Notes: generated by a model from the sequence alone, not told the origin. Shown: positions 23,862-32,482, counted from the stretch's first letter. The stretch: DNA of 34,985 nt from CAZFHZ01 sp964519015 (GCA_964519015.1 CAZFHZ010000027.1:1-34985); one strand, 5' to 3'. Translations and numbers: made by a program.

Positions 23862-24869
23862 TCACTGTTCCGGATCGTCGAGCAGGTTCTCCAGCCGATT
23901 CATGAGCCGGCTCCACATCGCCGGTTTCATCATCATGGCAACCAGTCGGGGCAGCTTCTTCCATACCCGGGGCGAGAAGATCATCCGGGCCGTGCGGCGT
24001 CTGACGGTCGCGCCCGGCGACCATCTGCGGCTCCCCCCCCGCTGTGAAGCGGTCGTCCGGAGCGTCACAGCAAAACCGGAACACCAGAAGTTCTCGTTCG
24101 CGCCGACCCTCTGTCGCAAGGCTTCGAGATCGGATTTCGCAGGTTTGGGCCCGTAGAGGTAACGCAGTTCCTCGACCCGCAGCGGGCAAGTCTCGAACGC
24201 ATCCAGGTAACGGCTGAAAGGGAGACGGTTGATCTCGTCACCGTGGTAGATCCAATCGATGATCGGATCGATGAGTTCCTCGCTGCAGGGACCGCTCCGG
24301 AGGAATTCGATCATCTGCTCCGGTTCCATCAGCAGGTGGGCGAAGTCGGGCACAGGATTCTTCCCCGGTTTCCAGAACCGGGCTTCCTTATCTCCGACCA
24401 CCGCATAGACATGATGACCGATACCACAGGTCCAGATCGGATCGAAGGTCGCGTGGAAGACGCCCTCCGGCCGGAGCACGCGGGCGACTTCGGCCAGGAG
24501 CTCCTCGACGCCGTTGACGTGCTCAAGAGTGGCTATGGACAGGATGGCATCGAAGGTACCATCCGCGAACGGCAGGTGCCGGCCATCCGCCCGGAGCCGG
24601 TGAGGCCCGATCGGAGTACGGGCCCGGAGAAGGGGCGGGACTGCGAACGAAGGCGAGGGATTGATCCCGGCCACGTTCGCTCCGGTTTTGGAGGCCAGAT
24701 AAGAGATCGTCCGACCTTCGAGATCACTGCCGATCTCGAGGATGTCGGTGCACGGATCGGGCAGTAATCTCAGGAAGGCGTCGGTGGCCGACCGCTGGTA
24801 CAGTTCCAGCGTCGGGACGGATCCCGGATTCTCGGTCGATGGACGCCCGGCATCCCGTTCCGGCTGCAT
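23862..24869 (-). CDS. SAM-dependent methyltransferase (class I)
   Basis: A 335-aa methyltransferase with a Methyltransf_11 core. DILEIGSDLEGRTISYLA is motif I, VAGINPSPSF holds the acidic/loop region, LRADGRHLPFADGTFDAIL and IATLEHVNGVEELLAEVARV follow, then LRPEGVFHATFDPIW. The C-terminal ~65 residues are unusually basic (RRRTARMIFSPRVWKKLPRL) and end in LENLLDDPEQ; they may bind membrane or a partner. No substrate can be read from sequence. It lies 21 bases after the radical SAM gene and 42 bases before the sulfatase, within the same minus-strand cluster. Confidence 0.83.
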   Translation of the reverse strand: MQPERDAGRPSTENPGSVPTLELYQRSATDAFLRLLPDPCTDILEIGSDLEGRTISYLASKTGANVAGINPSPSFAVPPLLRARTPIGPHRLRADGRHLPFADGTFDAILSIATLEHVNGVEELLAEVARVLRPEGVFHATFDPIWTCGIGHHVYAVVGDKEARFWKPGKNPVPDFAHLLMEPEQMIEFLRSGPCSEELIDPIIDWIYHGDEINRLPFSRYLDAFETCPLRVEELRYLYGPKPAKSDLEALRQRVGANENFWCSGFAVTLRTTASQRGGSRRWSPGATVRRRTARMIFSPRVWKKLPRLVAMMMKPAMWSRLMNRLENLLDDPEQ

Positions 24870-24890
24870 GCTCCGCCCTCTCCCGGTCGA

Positions 24891-25991
24891 TCAGAACTGT
24901 TGCGAGATCCGTTCCCGCTCCTTCACTCCGCTCATACACCACCGGCACACTTCGTTATGCCTGCCGGACATGAAATCCTCCCGCAATCTCCGGATCGGTT
25001 CCGAGGCGTAGTACAGTTCCTCGAAGTCCTGCTCCAGAAGATTGCCGAGATGCTCGAGTTCCTTGATCCTGGGACAGACCGAGAGACTCCCGTCCGAGGA
25101 GATGTAGAGGGTGGTCCACGGGCGGAAGCAGGAGTAGTCCCGCCGCGGTTCGGGATCAAGATACGGAACGTCGAAGACCAACTTCCGGGCCTCCGCGGCC
25201 CTTCGCGCCCGCCGGATGGTCTCGTTGGTCCGCTCGGCCTCGTTCACCAGGATCTCCCCCTCCACCGGACACTCTTCGAGGAACAGCATATGTCTGCCTC
25301 GGAGGCACTCGATGCCGATATCCGCCGCCAGATCGACGAAATCGACGAGCTCATCGAGGTTCGAGCGCATGATCGTCAGATTGGCCGTGATCTGGGGCCG
25401 TTCGCTCCCGGAAGTCTTCTTCCTCTCCACCAGACGGGTGATGTTCTGCAATATCGTGTCGAAATCGCCCCGGACCCTGATCTTCTCGTACGTTTCCCGG
25501 GTCGCCTCTCCGATCGAAAAAGTCACTTCATCGATCCCGGAGAGGAAGAAGGACTCCAGCAGCTCCTCCGATATGAAGTTACCGTTCGTGATGGCCGAGG
25601 TGTGAGGGATCCGATATTTCGGCAGGAGCCTGAGGATGGCCGGCGCATGTTTCGAGATCGAGAGTTCCCAGGAACAGCAGACCTGGAGGTCCTTGGCCCG
25701 GTAAAAGCACTGATCCCCGATCCGTTCGAATTCCTCGGGAGTCATGTTTCGGGTTCGCTCGGGAACGGAACCGCGGCTGCACATGATGCAGTCAAGATTG
25801 CAGATATTATTGATATCAAGCAGGACGGTCAGGTCCCGCCCCCCTTCCTTCCGTCCGGGCGGGACGGATGAATATCGGCGGTAGTACCACAGTTTGAACC
25901 GCCTCAGGAGGGGAGGTGGTACAAGCGAAGAGACCCATTTCACCGGGAAAGCGACCATTCGTCTGAACTTCTTCCAGTACTTCCCGATCAT
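24891..25991 (-). CDS. Radical SAM protein with SPASM-type C-terminus
   Basis: A 366-aa radical SAM enzyme. The SAM/[4Fe-4S] motif is CNLDCIMC (Cys 64, 68, 71). Downstream are TSAITNGNFISEELL and VTFSIGEATRETYEKIRV, typical of the MoaA/PqqE branch. The C-terminus has SCFRPWTTLYISSDGSLSVC and GRHNEVCRWCMSG, a SPASM or twitch domain that binds auxiliary cluster(s). The first ~50 residues (KYWKKFRRMVAFPVKWVSSL) are basic and amphipathic, suggesting membrane association. The ATG (25989-25991) overlaps the upstream methyltransferase stop as ATGA, with AAGG upstream. Such enzymes modify peptides, sugars or lipids. No precursor peptide is visible nearby, so the substrate is unknown. Confidence 0.9.
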   Translation of the reverse strand: MIGKYWKKFRRMVAFPVKWVSSLVPPPLLRRFKLWYYRRYSSVPPGRKEGGRDLTVLLDINNICNLDCIMCSRGSVPERTRNMTPEEFERIGDQCFYRAKDLQVCCSWELSISKHAPAILRLLPKYRIPHTSAITNGNFISEELLESFFLSGIDEVTFSIGEATRETYEKIRVRGDFDTILQNITRLVERKKTSGSERPQITANLTIMRSNLDELVDFVDLAADIGIECLRGRHMLFLEECPVEGEILVNEAERTNETIRRARRAAEARKLVFDVPYLDPEPRRDYSCFRPWTTLYISSDGSLSVCPRIKELEHLGNLLEQDFEELYYASEPIRRLREDFMSGRHNEVCRWCMSGVKERERISQQF

Positions 25992-26914
25992 GCTGAGACC
26001 TTCTTCTGCCGGACGATTCCGACCGGCTGATACACCGGATCCCACTGTCCCCAGGGCATGCCGTTGTCCCCCGAGGTGAAGTACACGGGAGCCAGGCCGG
26101 TACGCAGTTCCTCGCTGGCGCGGAGCGTCTGGAACAGCTCGGCGTATCGATCGTAGTTGGACGGGCAGTCGGCCGAGAGCGCGAAGATGTCCCGCAAGGT
26201 CGCCTCTGTATAACACCAGCCCTGCGCCGGCTGGTGGAACCAATCTTCATCCTGGGCTGCGCTGAGGGTCGCGATGAGACGACCGCCGGGCTTGAGGACA
26301 CGCATGAGTTCTGCGACCACGACCCGCAACTGCTCCGGATCATTGTGCTCCAGCGATGAGACGGAGACGACGGCATCGAACGAGTCATCGGGGATCTCGG
26401 GCAGGGAGACCAGATCGCGGTTGTAGATGAAGATGGTCCCGCCATCGGAAGGGGGCTCAGGCCCGCTCGATCTCAACCGGCCGAAGGCGGAGGCCAGTTT
26501 CTCCGGATAGCGCCCCCACCTCCCCGGTGCCAATGGGGGCAGGAAATCCCGCAGGCCGGGCCTGGCGAGCGGGGCCAGATCCTCTTCCCGCAGACCGCGT
26601 ACCCGGTAGTTACGGCGGAAGAGATAGGGCAGGTCGCTGCGGCTCGAACGGTCGACGCTGATCACATCCACACCCCGTTCGGCCAGCCACCACTGCATGG
26701 TCCCCCAGCCGGCTCCAGCGTCCATCACCTGCAGGTTCGGAACGGGTTGCAGCTGCTGCGCGATCCATACGAAATCGAGCAGGTAGTGCCAGCCGATCTG
26801 TATCTCCAACCTTCGGGAGAGGGCGCGGAATTCCTCCACCAGAGGGCGTGCTTCATCCAGGAGCGAGACGGACAGGATCTCGATCCGATCCCCAAGATAA
26901 GACGGCTGGGTCAT
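25988..26914 (-). CDS. SAM-dependent methyltransferase (class I)
   Basis: A 308-aa methyltransferase. Motif I is LQVMDAGAGWGTMQWWLAER and VDVISVDRS follows. An insert of about 65 residues (RSDLPYLFRRNYRVRGLREE onward) separates this from FDAVVSVSSLEHND and ELMRVLKPGGRLIATLS. A C-terminal region runs to GLAPVYFTSGDNGMPWGQWD. The start ATG (26912-26914) overlaps the S9 peptidase stop as ATGA, and the stop overlaps the radical SAM start as ATGA. The three genes are thus translated as a unit. The insert and the aromatic-rich C-terminus suggest a specialised substrate. The second methyltransferase at 23862-24869 is not a close copy. Confidence 0.85.
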   Translation of the reverse strand: MTQPSYLGDRIEILSVSLLDEARPLVEEFRALSRRLEIQIGWHYLLDFVWIAQQLQPVPNLQVMDAGAGWGTMQWWLAERGVDVISVDRSSRSDLPYLFRRNYRVRGLREEDLAPLARPGLRDFLPPLAPGRWGRYPEKLASAFGRLRSSGPEPPSDGGTIFIYNRDLVSLPEIPDDSFDAVVSVSSLEHNDPEQLRVVVAELMRVLKPGGRLIATLSAAQDEDWFHQPAQGWCYTEATLRDIFALSADCPSNYDRYAELFQTLRASEELRTGLAPVYFTSGDNGMPWGQWDPVYQPVGIVRQKKVSA

Positions 26915-29025
26915 CGATTCACCCGCGCCGCTCCCCGGCCCACCCCTCCTGGCTTCAGGTACTCCCCCAGCCAGTCGAAGATGGTCTCCCACCAGACGAA
27001 GGCGTTCTGAGGCTTGAGGACCCAGTGGCTCTCGTCGGGGAAGTAGAGGAAGCGGGCCCGGACCCCCCTGCGGCGCAGGGTGGTGAACATCTCCAGCCCC
27101 TGACTCAGGTCGAGCCGGTAGTCGAGCTGGCCATGGATGATCAGCATCGGGGTCTTGAAGTNNNNNNNNNNGGCCATCGGGTTCCACTTCTCGTACCCCT
27201 TCGGATTGCTCCAGGGGGTGCCGCCGAACTCCCACTCAGGGAACCAGAGTTCCTCGGTCGTTCCGTACATGCTCATCGTGTTCGAGGTGCCGTCGTGGTT
27301 GACCAGGGTGAGGAAGCGGTCGGTGTGCCCCTCGAACCAGTTCATCATGTAACCGCCGTAGGATGCGCCGGCAGCCGCCATGCGGGTCCCGTCGATGAAG
27401 GGGTAGGTCTTGAGGGCGTAGTCGAGCCCCTTCATCAGGTCCTCGAAGACCTTTCCTCCCCAGTCCTGGCTGATCTCGTCGGTGAACCGCTGGCCGTAGC
27501 CGGTGCTGCCGCGCGGGTTGACCGATAGCACCAGGTAGCCGGGGGCGGCGAACATGTTGGGATTCCACCGGTAGTGGAAGTTGTCCGTCCAGGCGCCCTG
27601 CGGCCCGCCGTGGACCAGGTAGACGAGCGGGTACTTCCGGGTCGGGTCGAAGCCGGGAGGCCGGGTGAGGAAGCCCTCCACGTCGGTGTTCCGGGCCCCC
27701 TTGAAGGTGAAGACCTCGGGGGGGGAGAGGGAAAGCTGGGCCAGCAGCCGCTCATTGGTCCGGGTGAGCTGTCGCACGGTCTTCCCGGCGGCGTCGAGCA
27801 GGAAGAGCTCGGTGGGGAGGATGTTCGATTGCCGGGCGACCACCATCCGACCGTCCGGCAGCAGGGCCACCGAGCCGTCGTAGGTACGCTCGGTCAGTTT
27901 CGTGACGCGCCCGGAAGCCACCTCCATCCGGTAGACGCTGTGCCAGATGTGGTCACCGCACAGAAAGACGATCGAGGCGGAGTCGGGAGCCCAGACGAAG
28001 GCGTCCACGGATCGGTCGAGCGCCTCATCGATCCAGCGCCGCTCCCCGCTCCGCCTGTCGAACAGCACCAGCCAGCTGCGGTCGGATTCGAAGCCGGGGC
28101 GCTTCATGGCCTGGTAAGCGATCCAGCGACCGTCGGGGCTGTACTGGGGGGAGGTGTCGTTGGCCTTGCTCTCGGTCAGCAGTTTCGGCTCCCCGCCGGC
28201 GGCCGGGACCAGCCAGATATCGTTGCCGGTGCCCACCATGGTGGGCACCGTGGTGTTGCGCACGAAGGCCAGCTCGGTTCCGTCGGGACTCAGGTCGTAG
28301 TCCTGGAACCCGCCCAGGGCGATCGGGGGGGTGTCGTAGGGACCGGGGGTCAGGTCGCGCGGCTGCCCCCCCGCCACATCGATGCTGAAGACGTGGCTGC
28401 GCATCCCGTCCTCCCAGGTGTCCCAGTGGCGGTAGCCGAGTTCGTCGTAGATCTGCGCGCTGCTCCCCGTCTCCGCCAGCTTCTTCATCCGCTCGGCCAG
28501 CGCATCGTTCTTCGGCCAGACCTCGCTGACGAAGAGGATCTTCCTGCCGTCCCGCGACCAGACCGGACCGCCGGCGCCGCCCTCCACGGCGGTGAGCGGA
28601 CGGGCCTCCCCTCCGGCGGCCGGCAGCAGGTGGATCTGCGCCCCCTTGCCGCCGCGCGTGCTCACGAAGGCGATCCACTTCCCGTCGGGCGACCAGGCGG
28701 GGGAGGTGTCGGTGCCGGGGGAGTTGGTCATCTGGCGCGGTTCCCCCCCCTCGACCGGGACCACCCAGATGTCGCTGTTACTGCGGAAGGTGGTCAGGTC
28801 GTACCAGGTGACTGGGTAGGCCACCAGCTTCCCGTCGGGGCTGACCGCGGGCGCCCCCACCCGGCCCATCGACCAGAGGTCTTTAGCAGTCATCGGCCGT
28901 TTCGTCCCCTGGGCGTCGCTCTGGGCGGCGGCTTCGGAGGCAATGAGACCGGAAACGGCCAGGAGCAGGACGGCGGCCAGGGTCAAGACGGCAGCGGCGG
29001 GACGGTGATGGATCGGGACGCGCAT
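26911..29025 (-). CDS. Secreted S9 family (prolyl oligopeptidase/acylaminoacyl-type) serine peptidase
   Basis: A 704-aa protein with signal peptide (AAAVLTLAAVLLLAVSGLIA then SEAAAQ). Residues ~45-430 form a TolB/DPP-like beta-propeller with repeated blades (SPDGKLVAYP, SPDGKWIAFVST, SPDGTELAFV, SPDGRWIAYQ). The C-terminal alpha/beta hydrolase has the nucleophile in GASYGGYM (Ser about 555), Asp in HGQLDYRL (about 635) and His in DESHWV (about 667). It cleaves short peptides after export. The ATG at 29025 is preceded by GGAGGGAG, and the signal peptide follows directly. Ten Ns at 27162-27171 fall inside the gene, just before FKTPMLIIHG; the frame continues across them. It is the first gene of the coupled methyltransferase/radical SAM cluster. 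Confidence 0.93.
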   Translation of the reverse strand: MRVPIHHRPAAAVLTLAAVLLLAVSGLIASEAAAQSDAQGTKRPMTAKDLWSMGRVGAPAVSPDGKLVAYPVTWYDLTTFRSNSDIWVVPVEGGEPRQMTNSPGTDTSPAWSPDGKWIAFVSTRGGKGAQIHLLPAAGGEARPLTAVEGGAGGPVWSRDGRKILFVSEVWPKNDALAERMKKLAETGSSAQIYDELGYRHWDTWEDGMRSHVFSIDVAGGQPRDLTPGPYDTPPIALGGFQDYDLSPDGTELAFVRNTTVPTMVGTGNDIWLVPAAGGEPKLLTESKANDTSPQYSPDGRWIAYQAMKRPGFESDRSWLVLFDRRSGERRWIDEALDRSVDAFVWAPDSASIVFLCGDHIWHSVYRMEVASGRVTKLTERTYDGSVALLPDGRMVVARQSNILPTELFLLDAAGKTVRQLTRTNERLLAQLSLSPPEVFTFKGARNTDVEGFLTRPPGFDPTRKYPLVYLVHGGPQGAWTDNFHYRWNPNMFAAPGYLVLSVNPRGSTGYGQRFTDEISQDWGGKVFEDLMKGLDYALKTYPFIDGTRMAAAGASYGGYMMNWFEGHTDRFLTLVNHDGTSNTMSMYGTTEELWFPEWEFGGTPWSNPKGYEKWNPMAXXXXFKTPMLIIHGQLDYRLDLSQGLEMFTTLRRRGVRARFLYFPDESHWVLKPQNAFVWWETIFDWLGEYLKPGGVGRGAARVNR
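27162..27171. other. Run of 10 Ns inside the S9 peptidase gene
   Basis: Ten undetermined bases. The frame is unbroken on both sides, giving MA-XXXX-FKTP with the fourth unknown codon NAC. S9 peptidases commonly have a short YVxN-like stretch there, so 10 may be the true length, although scaffolders often insert a fixed number of Ns. Confidence 0.95.
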
Positions 29026-29161
29026 GGGAACTCCCTCCAGGATGGCTCGTGCGGATACCGGAACGCGACGCTGACAGGATAACCCGGCCGGTTCCTCCTC
29101 CACTACTAAAGGATGCACCGGCCCGTTCTCCGGCAGAGTGCACCACACCCGCCACGACTAC

Positions 29162-29188
29162 GGGCCGGGAGGGATCCCCTCCCGGCCC
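29162..29188 (-). terminator. Strong stem-loop after porB
   Basis: GGGCCGGGAGG and CCTCCCGGCCC form an 11-bp perfect stem around GATCC. It sits 60 bases past the porB stop and before the S9 peptidase leader. It is the strongest hairpin in the window and probably ends the porCDAB transcript, though no T-run follows on the minus strand. The rest of 29026-29247 shows no gene. Confidence 0.6.
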
Positions 29189-29247
29189 GCGGTCTTTGAT
29201 CTTCCTGGCAGCGGCTACGCTATTGGGAACGCAGGTGTCGGCGCCGC

Positions 29248-30201
29248 TCAGGCGGCGGCCGTGGCGGCCTCCATGCGCAGCAGCTCCGCCCATTGCCGGT
29301 CGACCCAGGCCTGGCAGCGCTCCAGGATCGGCTCGTTCCCCGGCTTGAAGAGGTGCTTGAAGCGGCCCTGCTGCTTCATCCAGTCGGCGAGCGGGGTGGG
29401 CTCCTTCGGCTTGTAGTTGACCTTCCAGACTCCCTGCTCGACCTCGAAGAGGGGCCAGAAGTTGCTCTCCACCGCCTCGCGGGCGACCTCGATGGCACGC
29501 TCCGAATCGAAGTGCCAACCGACCGTGCACGGCGTCAGGACGTTCAGGAAGGCGGACCCGCCGCAGGCCAGCGCCTTCTCCACCTTCATGGAGAGATCCT
29601 TCCAGTGGAAGGGGGTGGTCTGGGCCGCGTAGGGGATGTTGTGGGCGACCATGATCCGGGTCAGGTCCTTCCGGTTCTGCTCTTTGCCCTGTTTGACCTT
29701 CCCGGCCGGGGCGGTCGAGGTGTGGGCCCCCAGCGGGGTGGCGCTCGAACGCTGGATGCCGGTGTTCATGTACGCCTCGTTATCGTAGCAGACGTAGAGC
29801 ATCCGGTGCCCCCGCTCCATCGCCCCCGAGAGCGACTGGAGTCCGATATCGTAGGTGCCGCCGTCCCCTCCGAAGGCGATAAAGTTCATCCGCTCGGCCC
29901 GGGCGGCGGCCTCGGTCAAATCGCCGTGCTTTTTAAGCGAACGGTAGGCCGTCTCGATCCCGCTCATGGTGGCGGCCGAGTTCTCGAAGGCGTTGTGGAT
30001 GAACGATGTCTTCCAGGCGGTGTAGGGGAAGATGGTGGTGATGACCTCCATGCAGCCGGTGGCCCCGCCGACGACCGTGTTGGGGCCGGCGGTCAGCAGG
30101 ACCTGGCGCAGGATGTTGGTCCCCATGCAGCCGGCGCAGGCACGGTGCCCGCCGGTCAGGAGGTCTTCGTTCTGGACGAGCTGCTTGAGCGTGGATGGCA
30201 T
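29248..30201 (-). CDS. porB: 2-oxoacid (pyruvate) ferredoxin oxidoreductase, beta subunit
   Basis: A 317-aa TPP-binding subunit of a four-subunit PFOR. The four cysteines that bind the proximal [4Fe-4S] cluster are visible: Cys22 and Cys25 in ACAGCMG, Cys50 in GATGCMEV and Cys225 in LTPCTVGW. The TPP/Mg motif is FGGDGGTYDIGLQSLSGAME with the downstream CYDNEAYMNTG. It carries out oxidative decarboxylation of a 2-oxoacid, reducing ferredoxin and making acyl-CoA. It lies 13 bases after porA with GGGAGG upstream of the ATG. Pyruvate is the likely substrate from overall similarity to PorB; a 2-oxoisovalerate oxidoreductase (VOR) is the main alternative. Confidence 0.92.
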   Translation of the reverse strand: MPSTLKQLVQNEDLLTGGHRACAGCMGTNILRQVLLTAGPNTVVGGATGCMEVITTIFPYTAWKTSFIHNAFENSAATMSGIETAYRSLKKHGDLTEAAARAERMNFIAFGGDGGTYDIGLQSLSGAMERGHRMLYVCYDNEAYMNTGIQRSSATPLGAHTSTAPAGKVKQGKEQNRKDLTRIMVAHNIPYAAQTTPFHWKDLSMKVEKALACGGSAFLNVLTPCTVGWHFDSERAIEVAREAVESNFWPLFEVEQGVWKVNYKPKEPTPLADWMKQQGRFKHLFKPGNEPILERCQAWVDRQWAELLRMEAATAAA

Positions 30202-30214
30202 CGACGTGTCCTCC

Positions 30215-31405
30215 CTAAGCCCGGCAGCCGAGCAGGTTCAGGATGGGGAGTTCGTGGCCGGCGGCGATCCTCTGCAGCGCCTCGATTACTTCGGCGGCCT
30301 GGCCGAGGTCGAAGTCACGCCCGCCCAGCCCGTAGATCCAGTTGTGCACCGGGACCGAAGTGTCCCGGCCGTAGAGCGCGGAGCGGATCTCGGTGAAGAC
30401 CGGCCCCCCCCAACCGCCGAAACTGGCCGAACGGTCGAGGATGGCCACCGCCCGGCGACCCGACAGCGCCTGCACGATCCGCTCGGCCGGGAAGGGGCGG
30501 AAGAGGCGGGGTTTGAGCAGGCCGATCTTCACGCCCTTCTCCCGGTAGTCGTCGATCACGTCCTTGGCCGTGCCGGCGCTCGAGCCGAGCACCACCATGA
30601 CCAGGTCGGCGTCGTCCATCCGGTACTCCTCGAACACGTCGTAGCGGCGCCCGGTCAGGTCGGCGAACTCGTCGAAGACCCCGGCGGCCACCTCGAACAC
30701 CTTCGGGTAGGCCTGCAGCTGGCTCCACTTGTGCTCGAAGTAGTAGTCGGTCAGGTCGAGCGGGCCGACGGTGATGGGGTGGTCGGGATCGAGCAGGGTG
30801 TAGGCGGTCTGGTAGGGTCCGATGAACTCCCAGGCCGCTTCGTCGGGCAGCAGGTAGAGGGTGTCCTCCTTGTGGCTGAGGATGAACCCGTCGTAGTTGG
30901 TCATCGCCGGTAGGCGTACATCCATGTGTTCACCCAGGCGGAAGTTCAGCAGCGCTGTGTCGTACGCCTCCTGCGCGTTCTCGCAGAAGTGCTGGATCCA
31001 GCCCGCGTCCCGACCCCCCATGCTGTCGCTGTGGTCGCAGTGGATGTTGATGTTGCCGCTCAGCGCCCGGTTGACCAGCGCCATCTGGATGGGCAACCGG
31101 AGCGAGGCGGCGATATAGACCACCTCCCACATGAGCGCGAAGCCGGCCGAGCTGGTGGCCGTAATCGTGCGGGCGCCGGCCGCCGCCGAGCCTACGGCCG
31201 CGCTCATCGCCGAGTGCTCGCTCTCGACCAGGATCATCTCGGTGGACGATTCCCCGTCGGCCACGAACCCGGCGAACTTGTGCATCATCTCGGTCTGGGG
31301 CGTGATCGGAAAGGCAGAGGCGACATGGGGGCGCGCCTGCTTGAAGGCGTAGGCGACCGCCTCGTTCCCCGCCAGGGCGGTCAGTTCCTGTTCCATGACG
31401 TGCAT
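30215..31405 (-). CDS. porA: 2-oxoacid (pyruvate) ferredoxin oxidoreductase, alpha subunit
   Basis: A 396-aa protein of normal PorA length. LTALAGNEAVAYAFKQARPH and AFPITPQTEMMHKFA open domain I. VESEHSAMSAAVGSAAAGAR, TATSSAGFALMWEVVYIAAS and HCDHSDSMGGRDAGWIQHF continue the pyrimidine-binding fold. The second domain contains LVMVVLGSSAGTAKDVIDDY and KIGLLKPRLFRPFPAE. The ATG at 31403-31405 follows GGAGGGG by four bases; a second ATG lies three codons in. The gene starts 10 bases after porD. It supplies acyl-CoA and reduced ferredoxin. In this genome that ferredoxin could serve the benzoyl-CoA reductase, which needs a low-potential donor (inference). Confidence 0.93.
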   Translation of the reverse strand: MHVMEQELTALAGNEAVAYAFKQARPHVASAFPITPQTEMMHKFAGFVADGESSTEMILVESEHSAMSAAVGSAAAGARTITATSSAGFALMWEVVYIAASLRLPIQMALVNRALSGNINIHCDHSDSMGGRDAGWIQHFCENAQEAYDTALLNFRLGEHMDVRLPAMTNYDGFILSHKEDTLYLLPDEAAWEFIGPYQTAYTLLDPDHPITVGPLDLTDYYFEHKWSQLQAYPKVFEVAAGVFDEFADLTGRRYDVFEEYRMDDADLVMVVLGSSAGTAKDVIDDYREKGVKIGLLKPRLFRPFPAERIVQALSGRRAVAILDRSASFGGWGGPVFTEIRSALYGRDTSVPVHNWIYGLGGRDFDLGQAAEVIEALQRIAAGHELPILNLLGCRA

Positions 31406-31415
31406 GAGGCCCCTC

Positions 31416-31724
31416 CTACTTTTCTTCGAGGACCATGACCAGTGCCGGCTTCCCCTTCCTCGCAGGGGGGCACTCATGGGCGCAGATCCCGCAGCCCTTG
31501 CAGTGGTCGAGGTTGATGCCGGTCACCTGGGGCCGGTCCCCCGAGAGATCGACCTGGATGGCCGAGTCGGGACACCAGACCCAGCAGAACAGACAGTGGA
31601 TGCAGTGCTCGGGCTGGAAGCGGGGCACGAAGGTCCGCCAGTCCCCGGTGCGGAAGGTGGCGGCGTTGCCCGGCTCGACGATCAGCCCGGCCGGCACGAG
31701 TTCCTGGGCGCGTTTCAGGCTCAT
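31416..31724 (-). CDS. porD: 2-oxoacid ferredoxin oxidoreductase, delta (ferredoxin) subunit
   Basis: A 102-aa 2[4Fe-4S] protein. Both clusters have regular ligands: CIHCLFCWVWCP (Cys 41, 44, 47, 51) and CKGCGICAHECP (Cys 75, 78, 81, 85). The ~38-residue N-terminal part (EPGNAATFRTGDWR) is the usual PorD leader. It carries electrons from the PorB cluster to external ferredoxin. The ATG overlaps the porC stop as ATGA at 31721-31724. Confidence 0.93.
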   Translation of the reverse strand: MSLKRAQELVPAGLIVEPGNAATFRTGDWRTFVPRFQPEHCIHCLFCWVWCPDSAIQVDLSGDRPQVTGINLDHCKGCGICAHECPPARKGKPALVMVLEEK

Positions 31725-32302
31725 GATGTCACCAGCTCCTGGTAGGCCCGCTCGACGGCGAGCAGGTTGCCCGCGACCACCTCCGGGGAGAACTTGCCCG
31801 TGAAGCGACGGGTCATCTCGGCCTTGAACTCCTCCAGCGACATGACCTCCTGGACGGCCAGCAGGGCCCCCGTCATCGGCATGTTGGGGATCGAGCGGCC
31901 GAAGCAGTCCAGGGAGATTTTGGTGGCGTCCACGGTGCCGATGCGGGCACCGGGCACTCCCAGTTTACGGCCGAGCTCCTCGGGACTGAGTGAGGTGTTC
32001 ACCAGGAAGACCGTCTTCTCGTCGGTGCCGGCGGTCACTCCGGCGGCCGGGGAGTCGAGCAGGGTGGGATCGAGCACGATCACGATTCCCGGATTCTCGA
32101 TGCCGCAGTGGCGGCGGATCGGCTTGTCACTGATCCGGGTGAAGCCCCGGACCGGCGCCCCGCGGCGTTCCGGTCCGTACTCGGGGAAGCCCTGGCCGTA
32201 CTTCCCTTTCGAGAGCACGGCCTCGGCGAGGAACATGGCGGCGGTCTTCGCCCCCTGTCCCCCCCGGGCATGCCAGCGGATCTCGACCATGTCAGTGGCC
32301 AT
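31721..32302 (-). CDS. porC: 2-oxoacid ferredoxin oxidoreductase, gamma subunit
   Basis: A 193-aa PorC. IRWHARGGQGAKTAAMFLAE is the family hallmark GGQG region and FPEYGPERRGAPVRGFTRIS follows. The C-terminal half includes VDATKISLDCFGRSIPNMPM. It binds CoA in the four-subunit enzyme. I prefer the ATG at 32300-32302, with AGGAG about 10 bases upstream, over the GTG immediately before it. It is the first gene of porCDAB. Confidence 0.92.
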   Translation of the reverse strand: MATDMVEIRWHARGGQGAKTAAMFLAEAVLSKGKYGQGFPEYGPERRGAPVRGFTRISDKPIRRHCGIENPGIVIVLDPTLLDSPAAGVTAGTDEKTVFLVNTSLSPEELGRKLGVPGARIGTVDATKISLDCFGRSIPNMPMTGALLAVQEVMSLEEFKAEMTRRFTGKFSPEVVAGNLLAVERAYQELVTS

Positions 32303-32482
32303 CACGGATGCTCCTGGAGGCTGGGAACTGCGAAGATGGTGCGGTGAGGTATCGACGGATCATGTCGGGCGACCTGTCCGGGTGCGACGCACGATGCTGG
32401 AGACGGGAGTCTTCCCCCGTCCGGCCCTTACGGGTAGGCTTGTGAAATATAGTACATCCGATCCGCGGGCATCACCCCTGAA

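Noticed and set aside
22086..24047. Long plus-strand open frame (653 codons) opposite the sulfatase
   Set aside because: The sulfatase on the minus strand has all catalytic motifs; the antisense frame has none and overlaps the padR leader, the terminator palindrome and the end of the methyltransferase gene.
24891..25991. Radical SAM protein as the anaerobic sulfatase-maturating enzyme for the nearby sulfatase
   Set aside because: anSME proteins carry a CxxxCxYC-type motif and about seven further conserved cysteines; this protein has CNLDCIMC and a MoaA/PqqE-like body, so the assignment is not supported, though proximity makes it worth remembering.
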